Shown one piece after another: positions 1 to 7,330 of a stretch of 64,000 nt of DNA. The notes under the pieces were generated by a model. The model was given only the letters and a program-made list of their open reading frames with translations, was not told the DNA's origin and did not search any database. The DNA lies in NCBI RefSeq assembly GCF_000020365.1, contig NC_012108.1:868001-932000 (forward strand). Reading direction: 5' to 3'. The DNA is from Desulforapulum autotrophicum HRM2 (GTDB taxonomy: Bacteria > Desulfobacterota > Desulfobacteria > Desulfobacterales > Desulfobacteraceae). A program made the position numbers and the translations under genes. The first letter of the stretch is position 1. The number at the start of each line of letters is the position of its first letter.

Positions 1-317
1 ACAAACACCACATCGGGGTTCAATGCTTTTATCCTTTCAACACTGGGGGAGGAGAAGCCGCCCACGATGGGTTTATGGCTTTTCTGGCAGGGCAGGGAAC
101 TGTGGTAAGTCACTCCCGCAAGGGATTCTGCCGCCCCCAGGTTGCAGATGATCTCGGTAATCGACGGAACAATGGAGATTGCCCGCATGGGGGGAGTGTC
201 AAAATGGACTTGCCTTCCCCGGCTATCGGTGATGTCCACACCTGCAGTTGAAGTTGTTACCATTATCAGAACCATGATAATGGCTTTCAATGTCGTCATT
301 GATGCTTTTTTGTTCAT
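1..317 (-). CDS. ABC transporter periplasmic binding protein, BtuF/FecB-like (partial, runs off left edge)
   Basis: Only the first 105 codons are present. The start at 317 has a GGAG ribosome site 8 bases upstream. A lysine-containing N-terminus and hydrophobic stretch (KAIIMVLIMVTTSTA) form a signal peptide. The mature part opens with VDITDSRGRQVHF and continues with AISIVPSITEIICNLGA, the pattern of cobalamin/siderophore binding proteins with an N-terminal beta-strand motif. The gene starts 33 bases after the TonB-dependent receptor stop on the same strand. It is therefore probably co-transcribed with the receptor under the upstream cobalamin riboswitch and delivers a corrinoid from periplasm to an inner-membrane permease. 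Substrate identity is inferred from context; an iron chelate is the alternative. Confidence 0.82.
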   Translation of the reverse strand, partial: MNKKASMTTLKAIIMVLIMVTTSTAGVDITDSRGRQVHFDTPPMRAISIVPSITEIICNLGAAESLAGVTYHSSLPCQKSHKPIVGGFSSPSVERIKALNPDVVF

Positions 318-350
318 TGTTTTACTCCTGCTGCAGGTGGGACATCCATA

Positions 351-2264
351 TCAATAGGTCAGCTTGATACCGGCATAGGCGGACACACCGGCCCTGGCGT
401 AGCTGAAAGCCTCTTCATAATATTCGTCAAAGAGGTTGTCCACCCGGCCAAACAGCTCAACATGGTCGTTGAATGTCCAGGAGGCTGCCAGGTTAACCAG
501 GGTGTAGGCATCCAGGGTGCCAACGGCATTGCCATTCTTGTCGTATGCAGAGGAGGAAGCCTTTCGGTCATCCACCCACTGAACCTCCAGGTTCAAGAGG
601 CCCTTGTCCAGAAATCCATACCGGGTGTTCAAAGATACCTTGTTTTCAGGACGGCGAACCAGCGCCTCACCATCTGGATCTTCAGTGTCCGTATAGGTAT
701 AACTGAGCATGAATCCCAGGGTGTCCATGGGATCCCAGCCGGTAAAAAATTCAACACCCTGGGTCTGGGTCTCACCATCGGCCTGGGTGTATGTCCAGGT
801 GGTTGTGTCAAAGTCGATGCGGTTGTCATAATCCATGGAAAAGTAGGTGACGCCCATGGTAAGGGTGTTATTCATGAGCTTTTGTTCAAGGCCGATATCC
901 CATCCATCGCTCTCTTCGGCATCAAGATCGGCATTGCCATAGTTGGGATCATACAGTTCGTAAAGGGATGGTGCACGGAAACCTGTGCCATAGCTTGCCT
1001 TGAGGGTGGTGCCGGTGGCGGAGATGGTGTAGGCGGGTGCCACTCTATAGGTTGCCTTATTGCCAAAGGTTTCATGGTCATCCACACGCACGCCAGCAAT
1101 GATAACCAGATTGTCCACGGCAAGGAATTGATCCTGGATCCAGTAGCTTTTGGTATCCACTGTTTTTTCATCAAACTTTGACGCCCAGGTTCCAAAGGAC
1201 TCTGATTCCATGCTCTCTTCATAGTAGGATGCACCAATGGAGAGTACGTGGGAATTAAAGTTTAAGTCCCCCTGCCATGAAACGGTTTGAGTGTCACCAT
1301 CGTAGGTGGATGTTTTGTCACCGTCTTCAAAATAATCTCTATCCTGCTGACTCATCTGCCAGGTGAGCTTTGAAGTCAGAAAGTTATTGAAAAATCTATT
1401 GTTGATGTCTACCTTGCCGAAGGTCTGCCTGGAGTCGGTATTGGCATCACCATCTTCAGCATAGCCGCCCCAGTTGTATGCATCCGTGTCCACGTCCGAG
1501 TCAATATGGCGCAGGACTGCGCTGATGTTAAAATCGTCTGTGATGGAAACACCTGCATTGGCGGACAGGGTCATGTTCTCGTACCCGTCATCTTCGTCGG
1601 TGCTTGTCCCCTGGGGAATATCGTTGTTCGCATCGTTGGCAACGGAGTAACCGTCGATCCGGGTCTTTGATGCTGAAATGGCAAAGTTGACCTTGTCTGT
1701 TGCACCCGCGGCGCTGGCTCCAGCCTTCCATGTGCCATAGGAGCCTGCTTCAAATTTTGCCGACGCAGAAGGTGCTTTCTTTCCTTTCTGGGTGATGATG
1801 TTGATGACACCGGCGGTGGCATTACTGCCGTACATGACGCTCATGGCCCCACGAATAACTTCGATCCGTTCGATGTTGTCCACATTGATATTGCCAATAT
1901 CCGCCCCCCTGCTAGCCCCGGAAACATCGTTGATCATGATGCCGTCAATGAGTATCAATGTGTTCTTTGAGTCAGCCCCCCGGGTGAACACAGAGGTCGC
2001 TGTGCCGGGACCACCGCTGGAAACCAGGCTGATACCTGGTACTGTTTTCAGTAATTCTGCCACACTGTTCAGGTGCTTTGCCTGGATTTCGTCGGATGTG
2101 ATGACCGTGACGCTGTTTCCGCCTACTTTATCCAGGGATATTTCTGTACGGGTGGCCGAGACGACCATCTCGTCCATGTCCATACTTCTTTCTTCGGCCA
2201 TTGCCGTCTGGGCAATGGACAGGCACAGTAACAAACCTGCCAGACACACCATGTTTCTTTTCAT
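351..2264 (-). CDS. TonB-dependent outer-membrane receptor, BtuB-like (cobalamin uptake)
   Basis: 637 residues, normal for the family. Residues 1-23 form a signal peptide ending AMA. A TonB-box-like stretch with the sequence DEMVVSATR follows at about 31-39. The plug domain covers roughly 45-160 and includes the usual IERIEVIRG and SNATAGVINI motifs. The remaining part is a beta-barrel rich in alternating hydrophobic strands, ending in an aromatic C-terminal residue (GIKLTY) as required for outer-membrane insertion. The start at 2264 has AGGAGG 8 bases upstream. A cobalamin riboswitch and terminator lie in its leader, so corrinoid transport is the best assignment. A binding-protein gene follows 33 bases downstream. 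The symbol btuB is likely but the substrate cannot be proved from sequence. Confidence 0.9.
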   Translation of the reverse strand: MKRNMVCLAGLLLCLSIAQTAMAEERSMDMDEMVVSATRTEISLDKVGGNSVTVITSDEIQAKHLNSVAELLKTVPGISLVSSGGPGTATSVFTRGADSKNTLILIDGIMINDVSGASRGADIGNINVDNIERIEVIRGAMSVMYGSNATAGVINIITQKGKKAPSASAKFEAGSYGTWKAGASAAGATDKVNFAISASKTRIDGYSVANDANNDIPQGTSTDEDDGYENMTLSANAGVSITDDFNISAVLRHIDSDVDTDAYNWGGYAEDGDANTDSRQTFGKVDINNRFFNNFLTSKLTWQMSQQDRDYFEDGDKTSTYDGDTQTVSWQGDLNFNSHVLSIGASYYEESMESESFGTWASKFDEKTVDTKSYWIQDQFLAVDNLVIIAGVRVDDHETFGNKATYRVAPAYTISATGTTLKASYGTGFRAPSLYELYDPNYGNADLDAEESDGWDIGLEQKLMNNTLTMGVTYFSMDYDNRIDFDTTTWTYTQADGETQTQGVEFFTGWDPMDTLGFMLSYTYTDTEDPDGEALVRRPENKVSLNTRYGFLDKGLLNLEVQWVDDRKASSSAYDKNGNAVGTLDAYTLVNLAASWTFNDHVELFGRVDNLFDEYYEEAFSYARAGVSAYAGIKLTY

Positions 2265-2336
2265 TCTTCTGCCTCCTTTAAAAGCAATCGGATTAAAAAA
2301 AATATAAAAAATTCAAGTGGCCGGGACGTTCAATAT

Positions 2337-2372
2337 AAAAAGCCCCTAACCGATGGGTATCGATCAAGGGCT
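2337..2372 (-). terminator. Riboswitch-linked intrinsic terminator in the receptor leader
   Basis: Read on the minus strand, an AAGCCC arm and a GGGGCTT arm enclose a partly self-complementary loop (CGAT/ATCG). A run of T follows. It lies between the cobalamin aptamer and the receptor start codon, where an expression-platform terminator would be expected. Inferred role: B12-dependent premature termination. Confidence 0.65.
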
Positions 2373-2430
2373 TCCCTTTCTGTCCTTATGATCACTGATG
2401 GATCCCGTTACCATGGGTATCTCATCCCTG

Positions 2431-2598
2431 TGAATCAGGCAGGTCTTCTGACTTTGGATCATTCTACTTGCCAGGCCTTCCCATGGCGCTCCACAGTGGC
2501 ATTCTCTGGCGTTCGTCCCCGTATACAGCGGCGGGCCCGTTCCGGAATTAAACCGGATTCCCTTTTTACCCATGCATTTTAAATGGGTACCTGATTCA
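2431..2598 (-). promoter_or_regulatory. Cobalamin riboswitch controlling the TonB receptor and binding protein
   Basis: On the minus strand the conserved elements appear in order: GGGAATC, GGAACGGGCCCGCCGCTGTA, a GCCACTG segment, a GGGAAGGC segment, and the B12 box AGTCAGAAGACCTGCC. The outer P1 helix closes perfectly: TGAATCAGG at one end pairs with CCTGATTCA at the other (plus-strand positions 2590-2598 and 2431-2439). This is the established adenosylcobalamin aptamer architecture. It precedes a terminator and the receptor gene. Confidence 0.95.
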
Positions 2599-2604
2599 CC
2601 GATT

Positions 2605-2633
2605 CAAGTATCAAGGAGACAGAAGGGTGTCAA
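2605..2633 (-). promoter_or_regulatory. Putative sigma-70 promoter for the receptor transcript
   Basis: On the minus strand TTGACA is followed after exactly 17 bases by TACTTG, directly upstream of the riboswitch P1 helix. The -35 is perfect and the -10 is only a partial match. Confidence 0.5.
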
Positions 2634-2655
2634 GAAAATATCAGTCATATTTTTA

Positions 2656-2688
2656 TTGACAAAAAAACAACTTTGCTCTTATTACTAT
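2656..2688 (+). promoter_or_regulatory. Putative promoter for the cbiK transcript
   Basis: A perfect TTGACA at 2656-2661 is followed by an A+T-rich stretch containing TTATTA and TACTAT as candidate -10 hexamers. Neither is a strong match. Location just upstream of the plus-strand riboswitch supports the call. Confidence 0.4.
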
Positions 2689-2733
2689 CAATCGTAGAAA
2701 GGGCAGCGTTTTTTTGCAGCCCGCTTTTAAGGT

Positions 2734-2903
2734 GCTCAACAGCTTAAAATGGGAATCCTGTGGAATTCAGGAACGAGCCCGTCGCTGTAATCGGGGACGA
2801 AAACCGCAAATTGCCACTGTTTTTTTAAAAAATGGGAAGGCGCGGTTTGCATGAAGTTCATGCGTATAGGATGATCCGAAAGTCAGAAGACCTGCCTTGA
2901 GAG
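2734..2903 (+). promoter_or_regulatory. Cobalamin riboswitch controlling the secreted CbiK gene
   Basis: The plus strand shows GGGAATCCTGTG, GGAACGAGCCCGTCGCTGTA, TCGGGGACGA, TTGCCACTG, GGGAAGGCGC and the B12 box AGTCAGAAGACCTGCC. A short P1 pairs CTCAA near 2735 with TTGAG near 2897. All conserved cores of the cobalamin aptamer are present. It is divergent from a second copy of the same aptamer class about 130 bases away. Its gene makes the cobalt-chelatase, so control by the pathway end product is coherent. Confidence 0.95.
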
Positions 2904-2993
2904 TTGTCTCTATTTCCATGGACCGGGAATGGGACGGATCGTTTATTTATGGGAAAAAGGATCCCCTGATCACATCAGGGGTTTCAATACGGG

Positions 2994-3028
2994 ATTCCCT
3001 GCCTTGATTTCAAGGCAGGGAATTTTTA
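2994..3028 (+). terminator. Intrinsic terminator (riboswitch expression platform)
   Basis: A perfect 13-bp stem (ATTCCCTGCCTTG at 2994-3006 with its complement at 3011-3023) and a 4-base loop precede TTTTT. It lies between the aptamer and the cbiK start. A separate CCCCTGATCACATCAGGGG palindrome at 2963-2981 sits between aptamer and terminator and may take part in switching. Confidence 0.85.
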
Positions 3029-3129
3029 TTTTTATGACCTGGTACGTGTTTGAAATGATTTTTATTTAGGCGGGCAGATATGAATTGTGTTGAGCATCAG
3101 GGTCTCTTTTTTAAAGGAAAAGTTTAAAA

Positions 3130-4086
3130 ATGATTAAGAAAATCGGTTGTTTTATTTTCTCATTGGTTGTTTTGCTCGCATTGACGTCTGTTGCTTCTGC
3201 CTCGGAATCCCAGAAAAAAGCCATTGTGCTTGCAAGTTTCGGTACCTCATATCCAGATGCGTTAAAATCACTTATCAACATTGGTGAATTGGTAAGAAAC
3301 GAGAATCCAGGGGTTGTTGTAAAGCACGCATTTACTTCCAATATCATCAGAAAAATCTGGCAGGAACGTCAAACGGATACGGCCTTTCAATCGGAAAATA
3401 AGGGCGTCCCAGAAGAATTTCTGTATATAAAAAATCCCCTTGCAACCATTGCAGATCTTCAAAATGAGGGCTACAGAACCATTGTTGTTCAACCCACCCA
3501 TGTTTATGCCGGTGAAGAATTTGCTGACCTTAAATCCTATGTTGCAGGCTTTAACAGCATAAAGACCCTGAAAGCTAAATTCATGCCCTTTGATAAACTT
3601 GTCCTTGGAAGGCCTGCCCTTGGTGAGCCTGGAAAGAGCCCTGATTACCATGAAGACATTGAAATCGCTGCAAAGGCCCTTGCCGAAGATGTTGCATATG
3701 CTAAATCCCGTGGTGCCGCTCTTGTTTATATGGGGCATGGAAATGAATATTTTTCCACTGGGGTCTATGCAGAACTGCAGGACCAGATGCGCAGGATGTA
3801 TCCAGATGTAAATATTTTTATCGGAACCGTTGAAGGTTTCCCCTCCCTGGATACGGTTACCCAGGGGCTCAAGCACACCAATGTTAAAAAAATTGTTTTA
3901 AAACCGTTGATGGTTGTTGCCGGTGACCATGCCAATAATGATATGGCAAGTGACGAAGAGGATTCATGGAAAACGATTTTTACGAAAATGGGTATAACTG
4001 TTGAGTGCATTGTCAAAGGTCTGGGCGAAAATGATCAATGGGTCAAGATCTATGGCCAGCATATCAAGGACATAATCAACGAGTAA
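3130..4086 (+). CDS. cbiK: Secreted sirohydrochlorin cobaltochelatase, CbiK-P type
   Basis: 318 residues, inserting metal (cobalt) into sirohydrochlorin in the anaerobic B12 route. Residues 1-24 form a clear signal peptide (KKIGCFIFSLVVLLALTSVASA), so the enzyme is exported, as known for the periplasmic CbiK of Desulfovibrio. The chelatase fold starts with KAIVLASFGTSYPDAL. Metal/substrate histidines are visible at H203 (VYMGHGNEY) and H267 (VVAGDHANND), followed by the acidic SDEEDSWK motif typical of CbiK. The gene follows a cobalamin riboswitch with terminator and is divergent from the TonB receptor. Why a chelatase works in the periplasm is unresolved; a heme or metal carrier role has been proposed for the family. 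Confidence 0.9.
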   Translation: MIKKIGCFIFSLVVLLALTSVASASESQKKAIVLASFGTSYPDALKSLINIGELVRNENPGVVVKHAFTSNIIRKIWQERQTDTAFQSENKGVPEEFLYIKNPLATIADLQNEGYRTIVVQPTHVYAGEEFADLKSYVAGFNSIKTLKAKFMPFDKLVLGRPALGEPGKSPDYHEDIEIAAKALAEDVAYAKSRGAALVYMGHGNEYFSTGVYAELQDQMRRMYPDVNIFIGTVEGFPSLDTVTQGLKHTNVKKIVLKPLMVVAGDHANNDMASDEEDSWKTIFTKMGITVECIVKGLGENDQWVKIYGQHIKDIINE

Positions 4087-4106
4087 AGTAATCATTCAGC
4101 ACCCGA

Positions 4107-4140
4107 TATGATGGGGGGATTAAATCCCTCCATCATTTAT
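4107..4140 (+). terminator. Terminator-like hairpin after cbiK
   Basis: ATGATGGGGGGATT pairs with AATCCCTCCATCAT (one mismatch) and the 3' side runs into TTTAT. It lies about 20 bases after the cbiK stop. Confidence 0.55.
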
Positions 4141-4142
4141 CA

Positions 4143-4350
4143 AAAATTGCAGGCACGACCCGAGTTGAATGTACCGTGCGTTCCTGCCGCAGCCAGTTTA
4201 CAGACACGGACAACACCCGAAAAGATAAGATTGATGCCTATACAACTGCGGACACCAAGATCATTCAACCGTTTTTGATTCGATCTAAATCCGGTGAGGT
4301 GTATGTCCATCTCATCAACATCTTTGATAAGGTATTAGATGATGAAAACA
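4143..4350 (+). pseudogene. 3' remnant of a TonB-dependent receptor
   Basis: An open frame with no good start of its own translates to ...KIDAYTTADTKIIQPFL...GEVYVHLINIFDKVLDDENTY. This lines up with the last strands of the complete receptor at 351-2264, whose C-terminal part reads DAYTLVNLAASWTF...VELFGRVDNLFDEYYEEAFSY. The shared DAYT, E(V/L)(Y/F) and N(I/L)FD spacing is characteristic of the penultimate barrel strands. Nothing upstream encodes the plug or the rest of the barrel, and the frame runs into the start of the next chelatase gene without the final strand. I infer a decayed second receptor that once sat in front of the cytoplasmic cbiK. Confidence 0.55.
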
Positions 4351-5118
4351 CCTATTGTTTTATCTGCATTTGGAACCACCTCCAGGGCCCTGGATACCTA
4401 TGCCTTTATGGACGGGATTGTCCGGGAAAAATTTCCAGACCATGACATCAGATGGGCCTATACCTCCCGAATTGTCCGCCACAGGCTCAAGGGTGATTCT
4501 GCAGCTAAGGTCAAGCATCCTTCAACCGTTTTAGACGAACTTTTTGAGCAGGGATATCCCTGGGCCGTTGTCCAGTCCATGCACCTGACCTGGGGCCATG
4601 AATTTTATCGCCTGGTGGGAGATGCTGACCAGAGCGACATTCGAACCAGCATGGGGCTGCCCCTTTTAACCGCCTATGATGATTATCTAAAGGTCAGCAG
4701 GGCCCTTTCGCTGGAGATATCCTCTGACCCCCAACAGGCAACTGTCCTGGTCGGCCATGGAACCGATCATCCGGCCTGGACCTCATATCTTGCCCTGGAT
4801 ACCATTTTGAAAAATGAATATGGCCCTGGCATCCATGTGGGGGTTGTGGACAAGGAGCCTTCCAAGGACCTGCTCATTGAAAAACTTGCCAGATCCGGTG
4901 TCCGCCAGGTCTCGTTGATCCCTTTGATGCTCGTGGCAGGTGTCCATGTGGCAGAGGATTTAAACGGTGATGAAGATTCCTGGAAGAATGCGTTTAATGA
5001 ACGCGATATTGCCGTTACAGTCACAGAAAAGGGTGTGGGCTATAATCCAAAAATTGTTGATATCTTTGTCGACCATATCCAGCAGGCCCTGGATTTGATA
5101 CCCGGCTCAGATCAATAG
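4339..5118 (+). CDS. cbiK: Cytoplasmic sirohydrochlorin cobaltochelatase, CbiK-C type
   Basis: 259 residues without a signal peptide. It begins MMKTPIVLSAFGTTSRA, so translation may start at 4339 or 4342; AAGG lies 6-9 bases upstream. Chelatase histidines are visible at H140 (VLVGHGTDHP) and H203 (LVAGVHVAEDL), with the acidic NGDEDSWK motif after the second. It is clearly paralogous to the secreted protein at 3130-4086 but strongly diverged. It would supply cobalt-sirohydrochlorin for cobalamin synthesis in the cytoplasm. It has no riboswitch of its own in the roughly 250 bases upstream, so it either reads through from the first cbiK or uses a separate promoter. Confidence 0.87.
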   Translation: MMKTPIVLSAFGTTSRALDTYAFMDGIVREKFPDHDIRWAYTSRIVRHRLKGDSAAKVKHPSTVLDELFEQGYPWAVVQSMHLTWGHEFYRLVGDADQSDIRTSMGLPLLTAYDDYLKVSRALSLEISSDPQQATVLVGHGTDHPAWTSYLALDTILKNEYGPGIHVGVVDKEPSKDLLIEKLARSGVRQVSLIPLMLVAGVHVAEDLNGDEDSWKNAFNERDIAVTVTEKGVGYNPKIVDIFVDHIQQALDLIPGSDQ

Positions 5119-5148
5119 TCGGGTTTATCCCAAAAAAAGGAGTTTAAA

Positions 5149-5247
5149 ATGTCGCTGACCGGAATGGAGATATTCAATTTATATTTGAACGTCTTTCCAA
5201 TGGACAACGCCTTCACAGGCGTCGAGGAAAAAGGAACAAAGGTATGA
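5149..5247 (+). CDS. Possible 32-residue leader ORF translationally coupled to the racemase gene
   Basis: A short frame starting MSLTGMEIFNLYLNVFPMD has a good ribosome site (AAAGGAG, 6 bases upstream). Its TGA overlaps the racemase ATG as ATGA, a common coupling arrangement. The first nine residues resemble the N-terminus of the corrinoid/iron-sulfur protein Fe-S domain (family pattern LTG.EIFK.LPKTNC), but the cysteines are absent. It could be a real leader peptide, a truncated relic, or chance. Function unknown. Confidence 0.4.
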   Translation: MSLTGMEIFNLYLNVFPMDNAFTGVEEKGTKV

Positions 5248-5948
5248 AAACAATCGGTCTGATAGGTGGTATGAGTTGGGAGAGTACGCTTAATTACTAT
5301 CGTGCCATTAATGAGGGGGTTAAAAACGCCCTTGGCGGTCTGCATTCAGCAAAAATTGTTCTGTACAGTGTTGATTTTGAACCCATAGAAAAACTGCAAC
5401 AGGCTGGAGACTGGGACGGCACAGCCAGAATTCTTTCAGAAGCTGCAAAAAATGTGGAGTCAGCAGGTGCGGATTTTCTCCTCATCTGCACAAATACCAT
5501 GCACAAAGTTGCCCCTGAAATTCAAGGAGCCATTCAAATCCCCCTTCTCCATATTGCTGATGCAACGGCAGAAACCCTTGCTGGTGAACAGATAAAAACC
5601 GTTGGCCTGCTGGGAACTTCTTTTACAATGGAGCAGGATTTTTACAGGGGAAGATTAAGGGATACCCATGGCCTGAATGTCCTGGTGCCCAATGATAATG
5701 ACAGAAAAATTGTTCATGACACAATATATCAGGAGCTTTGCCTGGGAAAAATCAGATCGGATTCAAAGGCTGCGTTTTTGCGCATCATCGGTTCCCTGGC
5801 AGATCAAGGTGCTGAGGCGGTTATACTGGGGTGCACAGAAATTGGAATGTTGGTCAATCAGTCAGATACCCGGGTAAGACTTTTTGATACCACCACTGTA
5901 CATGCTGAGAAGGCTGTTGAATATGCAACGGGAAAGCCTATGCCATAA
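5244..5948 (+). CDS. Aspartate/glutamate racemase family protein
   Basis: 234 residues, normal for the aspartate racemase/YgeA family. It opens with KTIGLIGGMSWESTLNYYRAIN, the family signature. The two catalytic cysteines are visible in LICTNTMHKV (about residue 77) and ILGCTEIGML (about residue 194). The enzyme interconverts L- and D-aspartate (or a related amino acid) in a cofactor-independent way in the cytoplasm. It overlaps a tiny upstream ORF by four bases. It sits at the end of the cobalamin-linked block but no metabolic link to it is obvious. Confidence 0.88.
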   Translation: MKTIGLIGGMSWESTLNYYRAINEGVKNALGGLHSAKIVLYSVDFEPIEKLQQAGDWDGTARILSEAAKNVESAGADFLLICTNTMHKVAPEIQGAIQIPLLHIADATAETLAGEQIKTVGLLGTSFTMEQDFYRGRLRDTHGLNVLVPNDNDRKIVHDTIYQELCLGKIRSDSKAAFLRIIGSLADQGAEAVILGCTEIGMLVNQSDTRVRLFDTTTVHAEKAVEYATGKPMP

Positions 5949-6006
5949 AGGCGGTTTCAGCTGAATTTTCGGGTTGATATGTTTCATCTTGGCGATGTCT
6001 GTTTTT

Positions 6007-6045
6007 ACACCAGGAACTGAAGGTGAAGCCGTCAGTTCCTGGTGT
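6007..6045. terminator. Long hairpin between convergent genes
   Basis: ACACCAGGAACTGA (6007-6020) and its perfect complement (6032-6045) form a 14-bp stem with an 11-base loop. It lies between the convergent racemase and thiolase genes. Neither strand has a clean T-tract after the stem, so it may be a U-less terminator or 3' end protector. Confidence 0.5.
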
Positions 6046-6059
6046 GCAGGTCGTATGAT

Positions 6060-7310
6060 TTAGATCATTTCAATGGCGCAGGCCATGGACACACCGCCGC
6101 CGCCGCACAGGGTTGCCATGCCAAGGGTCTTGTTTCTGTGTTTCAAGGCATGCATGAGGGTGACAACGATTCTTGCACCCGTGGAACCCACGGGGTGGCC
6201 AAGGCCGATACCAGATCCATTGACATTGGTGATCTCCCGGTTGAGGCCAAGTTCTTTTTCGCAACCAAGGTACTGGGCCGCAAAGGCTTCATTGACTTCC
6301 ATGAGCTCAAAGTCTTCTAACGAAAGGTTGCTGTTTTTGATCAGATTTTTGACCGCAGGAACAGGAGAGAGGCCCATGACCGAGGGGTGACAGGCTCCCC
6401 TTGAAACCGCCTTGATCCTGGCAATGGGTTTGAGACCCAGTTCCTTTGCCCGGTCAAGGGACATGATGATCATGCCGGTTGCCCCGTCGTTGAGTCCCGA
6501 GGCGTTGCCTGCCGTGACTGTACCGATCTTGGGCACAAAGGCCGGGGGCAGCTTGGCAAGTTTTTCCATGGTCATGCCGGGCCTGAAATGTTCGTCCTTG
6601 TCAAAGAGAATGGGATCTTTTTTTCGCTGGGGAACGGGAACCGGCACGATTTCTTCGGCAAACGAGCCGTCGCTGGTGGCGCGTTCGGCTGAATTGTGGC
6701 TTCTCAGGGCGATCTGGTCGGACTCTTCCCGGGTGATACCCAGATGTTGGGCAATGAACTCGGCCGTGTGGCCCATGATATAGGGCTTGCCCACAAACAT
6801 GCTCAAGGGCGCCTTTGTTTCGTCAACCGGTCCGTCTTCGGGATGGGGAATCACATGGGATCCGCAGTGGAGGGCGTGGATCAGGGTGTCCACCAGGGTC
6901 TGATCCTGGAGGCGGCATCCCCATCTTGCTCCTGGAGCGGCATAGGGGGCGCTTGACATATGTTCGGTGCCGCCGGCAAGGATGACATCAGCCATGCCGG
7001 CCTGGATCATGGCCATGCCTGAAATCATGGCTTCCATGCCCGAGATGCATACCCGGTTGACCGTGACGGCTGTTATGGTTTCTGGAATACCGGCCAGAAG
7101 GGCTGCCACCCTTGCCGTGTTAAGGGTGTCGAAGGATTCAATGCAGGTGCCGTACCGCACATCGTCGATGATTGCCGGATCAATCCCGGCCCGTTTGATC
7201 GCTTCTTTCATGGTGATTGAGGCAAGGTATGCCCCACTCAAATTCTTTAGTGTCCCACCAAAGCCGCCAATGGCGGTCCTGCATCCTGAAACGATTACAA
7301 CTTCCTTCAT
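6060..7310 (-). CDS. Acetyl-CoA C-acetyltransferase (thiolase)
   Basis: 416 residues. The nucleophilic cysteine is C88 in VNRVCISGMEA; the C-terminal catalytic set is EVNEAFAAQ, GSGIGLGHPVGSTGAR (histidine) and LCGGGGVSMA (second cysteine). It cleaves 3-ketoacyl-CoA or condenses acetyl-CoA. The start at 7310 has AAGGAG 9 bases upstream. It lies 20 bases downstream of an acyl-CoA dehydrogenase gene on the same strand, with a TetR gene above it, so a fatty-acid degradation operon is likely. The direction of catalysis in vivo is not visible from sequence. Confidence 0.92.
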   Translation of the reverse strand: MKEVVIVSGCRTAIGGFGGTLKNLSGAYLASITMKEAIKRAGIDPAIIDDVRYGTCIESFDTLNTARVAALLAGIPETITAVTVNRVCISGMEAMISGMAMIQAGMADVILAGGTEHMSSAPYAAPGARWGCRLQDQTLVDTLIHALHCGSHVIPHPEDGPVDETKAPLSMFVGKPYIMGHTAEFIAQHLGITREESDQIALRSHNSAERATSDGSFAEEIVPVPVPQRKKDPILFDKDEHFRPGMTMEKLAKLPPAFVPKIGTVTAGNASGLNDGATGMIIMSLDRAKELGLKPIARIKAVSRGACHPSVMGLSPVPAVKNLIKNSNLSLEDFELMEVNEAFAAQYLGCEKELGLNREITNVNGSGIGLGHPVGSTGARIVVTLMHALKHRNKTLGMATLCGGGGVSMACAIEMI

Positions 7311-7330
7311 TGTTCTGTCTCCTTATGGGT

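Noticed and set aside
462-1181. Long open frame opposite the TonB receptor
   Set aside because: It is the antisense shadow of a clear receptor gene and has no family features or ribosome site.
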